From assembly GCA_012728855.1 (NCBI GenBank), contig JAAYEH010000011.1, forward strand, positions 1-61,838: a stretch of 61,838 nt of DNA. The letters are read 5' to 3'. Below, piece by piece: positions 7,294-15,891 of the stretch. The notes beneath the pieces are model-generated. The model saw only the letters and a list, made by a program, of their open reading frames with translations. It had not been told where the DNA came from and did no database searches. Made by a program: the position numbers and the translations under genes. The DNA comes from Rhodopirellula sp. GTDB lineage: Bacteria; Planctomycetota; Planctomycetia; Pirellulales; Thermoguttaceae. Position 1 is the stretch's first letter, and every line of letters starts with the position of its first letter.

Positions 7294-9555
7294 TTATGCC
7301 GGTATCTCGAAGCACTCAAGGTTCTCAAGGTGTTTGAGCGACTCGGCAGATTTGGCCGTGTTCTCGACAATGGCCTTGATGGCCTGCGGATCGATTTCGC
7401 GCTTTTCGCGGTCATTTGACGTGGCGGTCAAGTTTGCGTAAGCGGCTCGGCATTGATCGTCCTGGCTGGCCCGACCGTCCTGGGTGTCCTTGGACGTGGG
7501 GATTGCCTTTGGAGCGATCCGGGAAGCGTTTTGGGCCGCGGTATCTGGCGCATTGGCCTGGGTCGGAGGGAGTTCGGGGACTCGGCTGCCTTCAATGGCG
7601 ATCGCCGGCAAATCCGGAAGGGATGGCAACTCGACGCCAAGCGGCGGCAAATCCGGAAGGGATGGCAACTCGACGCCAAGCGGCGGCAAATCCGGAAGGG
7701 ATGGTATCTCGACACCAATCGCCGGCAAATCCGAAAGGGATGGCAACTCGACGCCAAGCGGCGGTAACGCGGGAGCCTGGATGCCTTGGGCGGCGATCGC
7801 CGGGGGCGAGTGCGTTTCTGGGCTCGCTGCCGGCGGCCTGGCTGGCTCATGATTACCGCTCCCCGATCGCGTTGCCGCCTGCAAAATCGCGTGGTACGCC
7901 TTGGCGCTCCCTCGCTCCATTGCCCCGGCAAAATGGCCCGACGCTTCTTCAACTTTCCGGGTTGTTTCGTCCGCGTTCTCGACCGCTACGTCCCGGATCT
8001 TGCGCATCTGTTCTTCAACGGCTCTCGCTTGGGTCTCTCCGTCAATGAACCCTTGCGAGAAAAGGCTGTTGATTCGGTCGATCTCCGATTGGGCGACTTC
8101 CGCCGGGGTCATCACCTCACGTCGCAGCCTTTCCGCCTCCTGGACTGCGCCGGCGAACTCGGCCGCTTCGGCCTTGGCACGCTCCAGTTGTTCCGCCATC
8201 TGCCGGACCTGGTCAAGCTGGTCGCCCGTGGCGCCGGCCGCCATTGCGTCGTACACCGTCTTGGCAGCGTCGCCCATGTCGAGCGTGTCGATCTGCTCTT
8301 GGAGACGGCTGAGTATCTGGCCGACTTGCCCCGCCGCTTCGTCCGCGCCTTCCCCCATCGCCTCTCCCATCGCGTCTCCCAAGCCGGTGAAGGCCGCCGC
8401 GGCTCCCACGGCCTGGCTGCGCGCCTCTGCCATCTGTTCGGCAATCTCCCTGGCTCGCTCGGAAGGGGTCTTGTCCGTAAAAGCCTTGTCGAACTGCTTC
8501 CATTCGACGTCCGTTGCATCCTGGAGCGAATCGGCAAACACGCGAGCCGAATCCGCCAAGTCGCCGAACTTGCCGCCGACTCCCGGGAGCTTCTCCGCCA
8601 ATTCCAGAGTTCCGGCCACGCCGCTGGCAATGCTTGCGAATGCCCCGACAATCACGGCTTGGCCTGCCTGGATGCCGTCGTATGCCAAGTCGACGATGTC
8701 CGAAACAGCACCAAACGCCGTTCCGATCCAGCCGACGGCATTGGCCGTTCGGTCGGCCGCATCGGCCGTGCCCGTCAAAGCGCTTTGCGTGTCGGTGGCA
8801 AACAGTCGCACGTAAGGCAGAATCTCTGCACCGATGGTCTCGCCGATGTCGCCCAGAGTGTTGGTGAGTTGCGTCATTGGATCGGCCATGGCTTTGGCCG
8901 CCCCTCCGAACTCGCCCGCCAGTTCGTCCAGAATAACCCCCTGAGCGCCGGCCACGTCGCCGGCCTCCATCATGGTCTTAATCATGTCGCGCTGTTGATC
9001 GGTGAAACTCACGCCGACGTCGGAGAGGGCCGAGACGCCCTTGATCGGATCGTTCAGCGCTTTGCCAAGCTGAATTGTCGCTCCCTTCAAGTCGCCGCCC
9101 ATCACGGCCGCCATGTCCAGAATAGCCTCCGTGGCTCGATTGAAGTTGTCTCCCTTGACTTGCTTGAATGTGGCCAGAAGAGCCTGAGAATTGATGATCG
9201 CTTCATCGCCGAAGTTCGTCACGCTCTGAAGCTGCCCCGCGTAGTCCTTCAATTGCGAGACGGTGAAGCCGGCCGCGTTCCCCGTGGCCGCCAGCGTGGC
9301 GCCAAGCTTTCGCTCCGCGTCTTCTTGAACCTTGGCTAGCGATATAGTCTTGGCCACCGTGGCACTCAGGCTGCCCACGCCAAGAGCCCCAAGAAACGCG
9401 CCGCCCATCATCATCGCCCCGCGACTGATTCGGGCCGACGCCGCCTCCGCGGCTTGCGCCGTGGCGGAGAGTTCCCCGCGAGCGCCCTTCATCCCGGAAG
9501 TGAAACCGGTCGTCTTGGACGTCAGGTTGATAACCAAGTCGTACACGGCAGACAT
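7294..9555 (-). CDS. Phage tail tape-measure protein
   Basis: 753 residues from ATG 9555 (AAAGG upstream). The N-terminus (VYDLVINLTSKTTGFTSGMKG), the alpha-helical body, and segments such as FGDEAIINSQALLATFKQV and LGKALNDPIKGVSALSDVGVSFTDQQ are typical of tape-measure proteins of siphophage-like tails. The family sets tail length and usually runs 700-2000 residues, so this would give a short tail. Hydrophobic Gly/Ala stretches lie at ~46-60 and ~285-310. A proline-rich region at ~595-655 has four 13-residue repeats. No neighbouring major tail, baseplate or chaperone genes are recognisable, so its role in a complete virion is uncertain. Confidence 0.85.
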   Translation of the reverse strand: MSAVYDLVINLTSKTTGFTSGMKGARGELSATAQAAEAASARISRGAMMMGGAFLGALGVGSLSATVAKTISLAKVQEDAERKLGATLAATGNAAGFTVSQLKDYAGQLQSVTNFGDEAIINSQALLATFKQVKGDNFNRATEAILDMAAVMGGDLKGATIQLGKALNDPIKGVSALSDVGVSFTDQQRDMIKTMMEAGDVAGAQGVILDELAGEFGGAAKAMADPMTQLTNTLGDIGETIGAEILPYVRLFATDTQSALTGTADAADRTANAVGWIGTAFGAVSDIVDLAYDGIQAGQAVIVGAFASIASGVAGTLELAEKLPGVGGKFGDLADSARVFADSLQDATDVEWKQFDKAFTDKTPSERAREIAEQMAEARSQAVGAAAAFTGLGDAMGEAMGEGADEAAGQVGQILSRLQEQIDTLDMGDAAKTVYDAMAAGATGDQLDQVRQMAEQLERAKAEAAEFAGAVQEAERLRREVMTPAEVAQSEIDRINSLFSQGFIDGETQARAVEEQMRKIRDVAVENADETTRKVEEASGHFAGAMERGSAKAYHAILQAATRSGSGNHEPARPPAASPETHSPPAIAAQGIQAPALPPLGVELPSLSDLPAIGVEIPSLPDLPPLGVELPSLPDLPPLGVELPSLPDLPAIAIEGSRVPELPPTQANAPDTAAQNASRIAPKAIPTSKDTQDGRASQDDQCRAAYANLTATSNDREKREIDPQAIKAIVENTAKSAESLKHLENLECFEIPA
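7603..7765 (-). repeat. Four 39-bp in-frame tandem repeats
   Basis: Unit of 39 bp coding for LPPLGVELPSLPD with small variants (LPAIGVEIPSLPD). The DNA copies are nearly identical, pointing to recent expansion by slippage or unequal recombination. They lie in the C-terminal third of the tape-measure gene. Confidence 0.85.
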
Positions 9556-9707
9556 GAGAAACCTTTCTTATCTAGGCTCCTGTGATCGCCTGAAAGAGGG
9601 GCCGCTGTCGGTCTACTCACCCCCCAAAGAATTTTTATTTGAACCGGGGGAGCATTCTCGCGAGATTCCTGGGTAGTGCGGTCTACGCGCAAAACGCTCC
9701 AAGGATT

Positions 9708-11132
9708 TTACCCCCCCTCCCCCATAGTCACTGTTCGGTCGCGGATCCCAACAGACGTCCCAGGCATGGCGGGGCAGTCGGTCAAGCCGATGTGCAGTAG
9801 GGTAGCCCGCTCGACCACCTCGACATGGTTTCCGTTGCTGGTAATGGCGGACGCTTTCTCCACCTGGTACCGGATCGACACACCGCGGACCCTGCCAGAC
9901 CGAACCAACAGCTCCAGCCGCCGACCCTCGATGCTTTTCGGCGGGTGCAGTTCGTACCGAAGGCAGCCGCTGTCTTCCCATACTCGCAGAGTGCCGTCAC
10001 AAGTTTGCCCGTACATCGGGCCGGAGTGCTGCCAAACGGCCTCCACGTTGCCGCCATCGGCGAGCGAAGCGGTGAACGCTCCAGGGGCAATGCGGCAGAA
10101 CCGGCCGTCGGCGGCCTGGTTGCTGTCACGCCCGAACGGGCAAGCGATCCCTTCGATTACCACGGGCAGCCGATCCGGCGAGTCGGCACGCCCTCCCGGC
10201 TGCTTCAGGGCGAGATTCAGTAGGTCGGCCTTCTGGCTCTGTAGAAACGCCAACCGTTGCCGATGATTGAAGACAGAGGCAGAAGCGGAGGGCGAACCGC
10301 CGGGCCCGGCATTCCGCCGCCGATCGCCGCCGCCAAGTTCCTTGAGGATCGTCTCCATGGTCGCAACCCGATCGGCCATGCCTCGCTTGACGGCCTCCCT
10401 GGCGTTGAACATTCGCCCTTCGCCGAACTGCCGGGCAACGTATGCCGCCGATCGGCGTCGATACCGGGCAACGGCATCGACGAATACCCGGCCCTTCTCG
10501 TTGACCTGGTGCTGAAGGCACTTTCGGGCCTCATCGTTCAGCGGTCGGTCGTTCCGTCGTTCGGCCTTGTACTTGCCCGCGGTTACGTAGCTGGTCTTGA
10601 TTCCCGCCTTGGCAAGCGCCCCGCTCTTGTCGGTGTGGACGGCAACCACGCCGATCGACCCGACCTCGCCACTTGGAGTGACCGCCACTTCTCCGGCCGC
10701 TGAAGCGATCCAATAGCCTCCACTCCCTGCATACGGGTTCACTGCGGCGATAATCCGCTTGCGGCCGCGGGCCTGATAGATTTTCTCGGCCAGCTCCTGA
10801 ACCCCGAAGTACTCGCCCCCGGGGCTGTCGATCTCCAAGGCGATCACGTCCACGTCACGGTCGCGGACCAGGCGGTCGAACTGCCGCCCGAAGTCTTCCA
10901 AGGCAACACCTCTCAGAAGGTCCGTCAACAAGGTCCGTCTCGCCGTGTGCGGGCCGACCAACGGAAGAATCGCCACGCCGTTGCGGATCCGCGGCTCGCT
11001 CGAATTCCGAACCCCGACACGTCCAGCGCGGACCAGCTCGCCGCAACGAACCATCATACGCATCGCCTCAATGGTTTGCGGCATGGCAGCCCAGACGTCA
11101 GGTTCGCTCAATGTCGCTGCAAGGGAGAGCAT
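9708..11132 (-). CDS. Fused S49 (SppA-like) peptidase and prohead protease
   Basis: 474 residues from ATG 11132 (AAAGGA nine bases upstream). Residues ~50-270 are an S49 peptidase of the phage/36K type: ALEIDSPGGE, then NPYAGSGGYWIASAA with the likely nucleophile Ser, then GEVGSIGVVAVHTDKS. Residues ~320-465 match HK97-type prohead proteases (S78): IEGIACPFG, FCRIAPGAF, VWQHSG with the catalytic-type His, VRGVSIRYQV with the Ser, and CPAMPGTSV. These proteases mature phage capsids. Here no portal, scaffold or capsid gene is adjacent: the next gene downstream is the tape-measure gene after a 150-bp gap. The fold assignments are solid; the order of domains and the missing target are the odd points. 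Confidence 0.85.
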   Translation of the reverse strand: MLSLAATLSEPDVWAAMPQTIEAMRMMVRCGELVRAGRVGVRNSSEPRIRNGVAILPLVGPHTARRTLLTDLLRGVALEDFGRQFDRLVRDRDVDVIALEIDSPGGEYFGVQELAEKIYQARGRKRIIAAVNPYAGSGGYWIASAAGEVAVTPSGEVGSIGVVAVHTDKSGALAKAGIKTSYVTAGKYKAERRNDRPLNDEARKCLQHQVNEKGRVFVDAVARYRRRSAAYVARQFGEGRMFNAREAVKRGMADRVATMETILKELGGGDRRRNAGPGGSPSASASVFNHRQRLAFLQSQKADLLNLALKQPGGRADSPDRLPVVIEGIACPFGRDSNQAADGRFCRIAPGAFTASLADGGNVEAVWQHSGPMYGQTCDGTLRVWEDSGCLRYELHPPKSIEGRRLELLVRSGRVRGVSIRYQVEKASAITSNGNHVEVVERATLLHIGLTDCPAMPGTSVGIRDRTVTMGEGG

Positions 11133-11262
11133 CGCTTCGGTTCCTTTCGTTTCAGCCCGGGCAGCCGGCCAGCCAGGCGCTCAGGCATAGCCGGCATGCG
11201 CCGGGCGCAACTCCACAGCCCACCGCGGCCCCCGCCGGGTACCGCTGGTAGACCGTCGCCTT

Positions 11263-11877
11263 TTACAGCATTACGGCAACCGACTTTGGCAACTCCGGCT
11301 CGAGGGCGGCCAGTAGCCCGGGCAGGTCTCCAAGGCTCGGCGCTTCCAGAACAAGCCGCTCGGCAGCCCGGCGGGCTTCGGCGATCGCCCGGAATGCCGC
11401 AGGGATCGCTTCAAGATCGGCGACAATTTCGCTTCGCACATGGCCCCAGTCGTCCGGCGGCAGCTTGACCGTTTTCGACGGGTGGCCATTCTTACGAATC
11501 GTTTCCGACAGCCGCTCCATCCGGCCGATGAATTCGGCGACCGGCGCGGGCGACAGGTCGCGGAGCTGTCGTTCGATTTTCTCGCGTTCGTTCTCAAGGG
11601 CGTACACTTGAGCGGGAACCGCGTTCGCGTCTCTCAACTCTCCCCATGCGAGCCGAATCTCAGCAACGGCTCGGTTCATGATTTCTCGCTTCGCCTTGAC
11701 GGCGGCCATGCGCTGCTCGTACAACGCGCCGATCTCTTTGGTCAATTCCGCCCGCCGTTCGGCGAGTGCTTCGCGCTCGCCCTGCATTTCCATCTCCACC
11801 TCGGCAGCCTCTTCGGCAGCCATTCGCCGGAATATTCTGCTGCGTAGCAGGCTGTCGATCCGATTGGTCGTAAGCAT
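11263..11877 (-). CDS. Coiled-coil protein of the element
   Basis: 204 residues from ATG 11877 (AAAGGAG eight bases upstream). Residues ~15-100 are strongly predicted coiled coil by eye: long runs of E, A, R and K with heptad spacing (AAEEAAEVEMEMQGEREALAE). A more compact C-terminal half follows. It sits just upstream of the protease fusion in the transcription direction, a place where phages carry head or scaffold genes, but no scaffold similarity can be claimed. Function unknown. Confidence 0.65.
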   Translation of the reverse strand: MLTTNRIDSLLRSRIFRRMAAEEAAEVEMEMQGEREALAERRAELTKEIGALYEQRMAAVKAKREIMNRAVAEIRLAWGELRDANAVPAQVYALENEREKIERQLRDLSPAPVAEFIGRMERLSETIRKNGHPSKTVKLPPDDWGHVRSEIVADLEAIPAAFRAIAEARRAAERLVLEAPSLGDLPGLLAALEPELPKSVAVML

Positions 11878-11911
11878 TCTAAAACTCCTTTGCTTGCGTT
11901 GATGATTTGGG

Positions 11912-12130
11912 TCAGAGTTGCACGGCAACGCGCGGCGCTCGCCCGCGGGGCCTCGGGCTTTGGGCATACCGCCGAATCGCCCCAAGGTCTCCCCGGGAGA
12001 AGACGCGATTGCCGGCGCCGTCGCGTACAACATCCGGCAGCTTGCCGGTTCGAAGCCAGTAATCGAGCTGGCTCGACGTCACGCGGACACCCTCTTGCTC
12101 GAGCGTCGCCAGAGTTTCACTGAGCGTCAT
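11912..12130 (-). CDS. MerR/excisionase-like small HTH protein
   Basis: 72 residues from ATG 12130 (AAAGGAT upstream). The text VTSSQLDYWLRTGKLPDVV-x-DGAGNRVFSRGDL has the winged-helix pattern of MerR-like and excisionase-type proteins (helix-turn-helix, then the G-N-R-x-F/Y-S-x-x-D-L strand). In an integrating element this is the natural candidate for the recombination directionality factor or an early regulator. The exact family is not fixed. Confidence 0.6.
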   Translation of the reverse strand: MTLSETLATLEQEGVRVTSSQLDYWLRTGKLPDVVRDGAGNRVFSRGDLGAIRRYAQSPRPRGRAPRVAVQL

Positions 12131-12279
12131 GGAAGATCCTTTCGCATAGCGGTTGGGCGGGAAATTCGGTTACTATCCCCAATTCCAAATGCCTTTTCCC
12201 ATCGATTCGGCGCGGCGTCAACATTGCTTTTGAGCCGCCCGCAAATGGGCCACCTCTCGTGGTATGGCCGGCGGCCCAT

Positions 12280-12465
12280 TCACCTCGATTCATCGTCTGC
12301 AAGGGTGAAGCTCAAGGCGGCCTGGTACACGGACGGCCGCCGCTGGCAGTCGCCACGGCACTCCCGGCAAACCGGAATCCGAGCCTGGTCCACCAGTCGA
12401 ACGAAGACGGCCGCCGCCCGCTGGCCGCAAAACTGACAGGGCATTTCGCGCGACATATCGCTCAT
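12280..12465 (-). CDS. Small zinc-finger protein
   Basis: 61 residues starting at ATG 12465 (GAAAGGAT upstream); an internal ATG at 12456 gives MSREMPCQFCGQ. One zinc site is evident: CQFC near residue 11 and CREC near residue 34. The internal ATG lies in a copy of the element's 14-bp palindrome. Nine bases separate it from the next zinc-ribbon gene upstream. Function unknown. Confidence 0.55.
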   Translation of the reverse strand: MSDMSREMPCQFCGQRAAAVFVRLVDQARIPVCRECRGDCQRRPSVYQAALSFTLADDESR

Positions 12466-12474
12466 CGCATCCTT

Positions 12475-12891
12475 TCAAAGCACGTAGGGCCAACGTCGTT
12501 CCACCGGCCGCGGCTCGGACGGGTTTGGCTTCAAGCCATCCTTCGGCCACGGATCGCCGATCCACTCTACCGCCAACCCGGGAACCGCCGGCGGGTGACA
12601 GTTTCCGCAAACCAGAACACCATAGATCGAGAGCCACCACCAGCGGTGATGACACCAGCCGCATTCCTTCTCGGCTTTCTGCGATCGCTCCGGATGCGAA
12701 GCCGGCTGCCGCCGATCGCCGCGGCCGTCGCCGGCAAAGTCGCGGGCGCCCGGACCGACCTGGTTCGCCTTGCGCCGGTTCATGTCGCGCGACATAGCGG
12801 CCGGCTCCCGCGTCTGCCGATCGGCCGCGGCCGTCGCCGTCGGCGGCTCGTTGCTGAACAACGTCGGCTGGTTCGATGCGGTTCGCGTCAT
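12475..12891 (-). CDS. Zinc-ribbon protein
   Basis: 138 residues from ATG 12891, chosen because GGAAGG lies seven bases upstream; a longer frame to 13056 has no such site. The N-terminal half is polar and low complexity. The C-terminal half has one zinc ribbon: CGWCHHRWWWLSIYGVLVCGNC. The internal segment MSRDMNRRK again overlaps the 14-bp palindrome (12782-12795), here as a perfect copy. No family recognised. Confidence 0.55.
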   Translation of the reverse strand: MTRTASNQPTLFSNEPPTATAAADRQTREPAAMSRDMNRRKANQVGPGARDFAGDGRGDRRQPASHPERSQKAEKECGWCHHRWWWLSIYGVLVCGNCHPPAVPGLAVEWIGDPWPKDGLKPNPSEPRPVERRWPYVL

Positions 12892-13094
12892 GATGCCTTC
12901 CGGTACGGTGGTTGCGGAGTATCGTTTGCTCGCTTGGCCTGGTCCGCAAGCTGCTTTCGTTTCGCCGCTCGCCGTCGGCGTTCTTCGGCAAGACGGCTCT
13001 TGGACCAGACGGGGCCTTGATCGGTTTGCTTGGTTTTCATGTGTTGACTTACGCAAGAGGGTTGTTTGTCGAAACCGCCGCGGCCGAAACAGCG

Positions 13095-14108
13095 TTATGG
13101 GCTTCGCGATCGGGGCTCACACCAGCCTGGGTGCGTCCTCGCCCACGCCAGCAGCACGGCGCCCGGTTTCTTTATCGATTGGGACCGTCGCCCTTCGGTG
13201 ATGCCTCGCAATTTCTCGCGAAGATCCTGAAGGTCGATCTCGCCCTTCAACACCAGGTCAGCCACTCGCCCGGGAATGGATTCATGCATGGACGAATCCC
13301 GCACGGCGTTGACGATATCTGCGACAAGTTTTGCCCGGTCTTCCGCTGGCGTAGACTTTACGGCCTCGCGTAGAGCTTCAGGGATCGTGTCGGCGAGTCG
13401 CCCCGAGTTGCCTCCATGGTCCATGGTATCTATGGATCTATGGGGCGATGGGATGCGCATGCGCTTCTCAATGGATCCATGGGGTGCAGAACCGGAACCG
13501 GTTCCGGATGCGCCCTCCAATTTCTCAAGACGGCGGATCTCTGCGTCCCGCCGCTGGATGGTTTCCGAGTCGGTTAGCGGCTTGGCGTCCCAGGAGTATT
13601 CGCCTTGCACATCCGGAACCGGTTCCGTTTGCGCCCTTGCATCCGGAACCGGTTCCGTTTGCGCGCTCACATCCGGAACCGGTTCCGGATCGTCGAGTTG
13701 AGAGAGTATCCGGACGGTCGGCCGCTCATCGTCGAAGAGTTGCCCGTTGGGCTCGCCACCAACGACCCGCCTTGGTCCGTGAGTCGTGGTCTTTCGGTCC
13801 GGCGGCGTGAGCATCGCGGGATCTCGAAAGAGGATTGTTACCTTGCCATCGCGGGCTTGCCATTGATTCAGGCTTTGCCTTGCAAGGCCCGACAATCGAC
13901 GATTCACGCTCGAAGCGCCGATTCCCATAACGCGCATCAACTCCGCGTAGCTGGTTTCCAATCGATCGGAACCGCTCGGACACATCCCCGCCATGGCGTA
14001 CCAGGCGTCCTTGTGTTCCTTCCGAAGTCCGGGCCATCGGTCGATCACAGGCCAAAGCCGGTCCCGGTCATCTGCCGGGGAAAATGTCTTCGCTGGGTCG
14101 CGATTCAT
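13095..14108 (-). CDS. Replication-initiator-like protein with winged-helix N-terminus
   Basis: 337 residues. The N-terminal ~90 residues (DRWPGLRKEHKDAWYAMAGM, then ETSYAELMRVMGIGASSVNRRLSGL) read as a winged-helix domain like those at the front of phage and plasmid initiators. The middle (~145-185) is a linker with three EPVPD units separated by S/A-x-A-Q-T. The C-terminal half is helical and polar (DTIPEALREAVKSTPAEDRAKLVADI). The DNA of the linker and the segment just downstream carries four palindromic repeats plus a second repeat family, recalling lambda-type initiator genes that contain their own origin. Function is inferred from architecture; other HTH regulators remain possible. Confidence 0.5.
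   Translation of the reverse strand: MNRDPAKTFSPADDRDRLWPVIDRWPGLRKEHKDAWYAMAGMCPSGSDRLETSYAELMRVMGIGASSVNRRLSGLARQSLNQWQARDGKVTILFRDPAMLTPPDRKTTTHGPRRVVGGEPNGQLFDDERPTVRILSQLDDPEPVPDVSAQTEPVPDARAQTEPVPDVQGEYSWDAKPLTDSETIQRRDAEIRRLEKLEGASGTGSGSAPHGSIEKRMRIPSPHRSIDTMDHGGNSGRLADTIPEALREAVKSTPAEDRAKLVADIVNAVRDSSMHESIPGRVADLVLKGEIDLQDLREKLRGITEGRRSQSIKKPGAVLLAWARTHPGWCEPRSRSP
13411..13690. repeat. Candidate replication origin: palindromic iterons inside the initiator-like gene
   Basis: Four copies of CGGAACCGGTTCCG. Three are spaced exactly 30 bp apart (cores at 13614-13627, 13644-13657 and 13674-13687); the last extends to the 20-bp perfect palindrome ATCCGGAACCGGTTCCGGAT at 13671-13690. The fourth lies at 13493-13506 within CCGGAACCGGTTCCGG. 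Three are read as EPVPD, the fourth in another frame as SGTGSGS, so conservation is at DNA level. A second family, ATGGWYCYATGG-like, occurs at 13416-13426, 13432-13443 and 13471-13482. Confidence 0.55.
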
Positions 14109-14288
14109 TCGCGTGAAGTGCCTCCGAACGTGGATGTGGAAATCGCCCGGCCGTGAGCGAGAACTGCGAGGGGCAATCGCGGGCGGAGAATCGGCCGCAA
14201 TGGATTGGGAGCCAGAATGGCGGTAGAATGTGCATGTGCGTTCCTATTGCGGCCGTCGGGCGGCGTGTCCGGCGGCCGTCTTCTTGCG

Positions 14289-14600
14289 CTATGCCGCGTC
14301 GGGGCCGGCTTTGTCGAACCGATCCAACTCGGCTTCCGCGCGGGCGTGCCCCGGCCGGCGCCGCTTGTCGCTCTTGGGCGTCTGCTTGGTCAGCGTATCA
14401 TTCGCTCGCTGGTGGAATCGCTCGAGGGCTTCCGCCGTTGTGAAGCGGCGGCCAAGATGTACGAACGTTTCCAACGTGACCCCGCGCCGGCCCTCAAGGG
14501 CGGCTCGCCAGATCGTGCTTGGATGAACGCTTTCGCGGCGGGCCGCCTCGGTCAGCGTTAGCCGCGTTTCGCCGAAGAGTTTCTTTAGCTTGGGGTCCAT
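14289..14600 (-). CDS. DUF1580-type HTH protein
   Basis: 103 residues from ATG 14600 (AGGTGGAG just upstream; a start 24 nt earlier lacks one). LTLTEAARRESVHPSTIWRAALEGRRGVTLETFVHLGRRFTTAEAL is the HTH region characteristic of DUF1580, a family seen mainly in planctomycetes. It probably binds DNA, and in this element may regulate excision or replication. The C-terminal ~30 residues are basic and disordered. Confidence 0.7.
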   Translation of the reverse strand: MDPKLKKLFGETRLTLTEAARRESVHPSTIWRAALEGRRGVTLETFVHLGRRFTTAEALERFHQRANDTLTKQTPKSDKRRRPGHARAEAELDRFDKAGPDAA

Positions 14601-14687
14601 TGCTCCACCTCGCAAACCGTGCATAGAAGTGCCACGGTTCGATGGTAGAGCGGACGAAACAAGAAGTCAGGGACATTTTAGGGACAC

Positions 14688-15767
14688 TCAAGCGGGCGGA
14701 CTGTCCGGCCGATAGTAGCCGCCCAGCTTGCGATCGCTCCGCACCAGGCAGTTCGCTTTCAGGTCACCGAGATATCCTGGTCGGTAAAGCTGCCTTGGGT
14801 CAATGTCCAACTTGGCGGCCAGGGATTCCTTCTTAAGCGCACGCCCGTCCAACTCTGCCCAAATCCTCTTTTCCGGATCGTGCATTTCTCGCTTGAGTAT
14901 CGAGGCAACTTGCGATTCAGTGAGTTTGCTGGCCAATTGAATCTGGCACCAGGACATTACTTCATCGAGGAAGCGGCGCGCCGCCTCCCGGTTCGGCACT
15001 GCGGCGGGTTCCGGTGGATGAAATGCCCCCGTGATGCCTCGTAAGAATCGCCATGTTTCCGCCACAGCGTCGGCAAGTGGATTTTCAGGAAGGCCGAACA
15101 TCCATTCATTGAGTGTTGGCGGGCGATGGTTGTTTGGTCCTAACAGCTCAAATCGCAGGCTTGCTACGTCGGCCATCCAGTCATCGGTTTTCGCTTCTTG
15201 CTTGTACTCCACGTACATCAGCGGAGCGGCCAATTGAAGCACGTTGTCTGGCCGCAGAAGCAACCCTTCCGTGTCTTTCTGGCCACGCCGAAGGTACGCG
15301 ATCATTGCGGCATCTCCAGAAAGCCACAGGCGACCGATCGCAAGACGCAGCAGCCGACACCACACAAACAGATCCTGCGGTTCACGCACTGGCGTCTTTG
15401 CTTGTCCAAGCAGACGGCGTGCCCACTGATCGGCTCCATATAGTCGCGCGCACTCCACGAGGTTTCGCAGGTGCAACCCGAAATCGCCCGCTTCCGGCGC
15501 GACGCCGTAATCTCCGTCAGTGCGTCCCGTCGCTTCGCCGGAATCCCATCGTGTCCACCACGGAGACGCCCCCGGCATTGAGAAAGCTAGGTGGCCAGGG
15601 AATCGGAATTCGCCGGCCAGCTTGTAGGCGTAGCGGCAACGTTTCTGCCACAGACTCAGCGTCCGTTCTGCCTCGCGTTCGAGGGTCGAAACGTTTGGGT
15701 ATTTCCCGCTGGGCCCGGCTATTACTGCGGGCGAACGCCGGACCGCCAGCCAAGAAGTGTCTGCCAT
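14688..15767 (-). CDS. Hypothetical protein with C-terminal winged-helix-like segment
   Basis: 359 residues from ATG 15767 (AAAGGAT eight bases upstream). Mostly helical with many Trp and Leu; no catalytic motif seen. The last ~60 residues (LDGRALKKESLAAKLDIDPRQLYRPGYLGDLKANCLV) look like a winged-helix fold. Positioned between the integrase and DUF1580 genes. It may be a regulator, but no family is recognised. Confidence 0.6.
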   Translation of the reverse strand: MADTSWLAVRRSPAVIAGPSGKYPNVSTLEREAERTLSLWQKRCRYAYKLAGEFRFPGHLAFSMPGASPWWTRWDSGEATGRTDGDYGVAPEAGDFGLHLRNLVECARLYGADQWARRLLGQAKTPVREPQDLFVWCRLLRLAIGRLWLSGDAAMIAYLRRGQKDTEGLLLRPDNVLQLAAPLMYVEYKQEAKTDDWMADVASLRFELLGPNNHRPPTLNEWMFGLPENPLADAVAETWRFLRGITGAFHPPEPAAVPNREAARRFLDEVMSWCQIQLASKLTESQVASILKREMHDPEKRIWAELDGRALKKESLAAKLDIDPRQLYRPGYLGDLKANCLVRSDRKLGGYYRPDSPPA

Positions 15768-15891
15768 CTCGCCATCCTTTCAGCCGGGCCGGCGGGCGAG
15801 CGGGGCGGAAAGGATGGAGACCGCCGGCAGCTCGCCCGCCGCGTTGGGCCGGCAAGGGATCAGCTCGCCGGCCGCCCGGGTGTTTCGTGTG

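Noticed and set aside
7603..7765. CRISPR-like array
   Set aside because: Repeats are contiguous, in frame and code a 13-residue unit; no spacers.
7416..8048. 210-codon rightward frame opposite the tape-measure gene
   Set aside because: Its repetitive NPEGMATRRQAA text is the antisense of the 39-bp repeats.
13611..13690. CRISPR-like array
   Set aside because: Short palindromes 30 bp apart with 10-16 bp between them, inside a coding frame; no cas genes.
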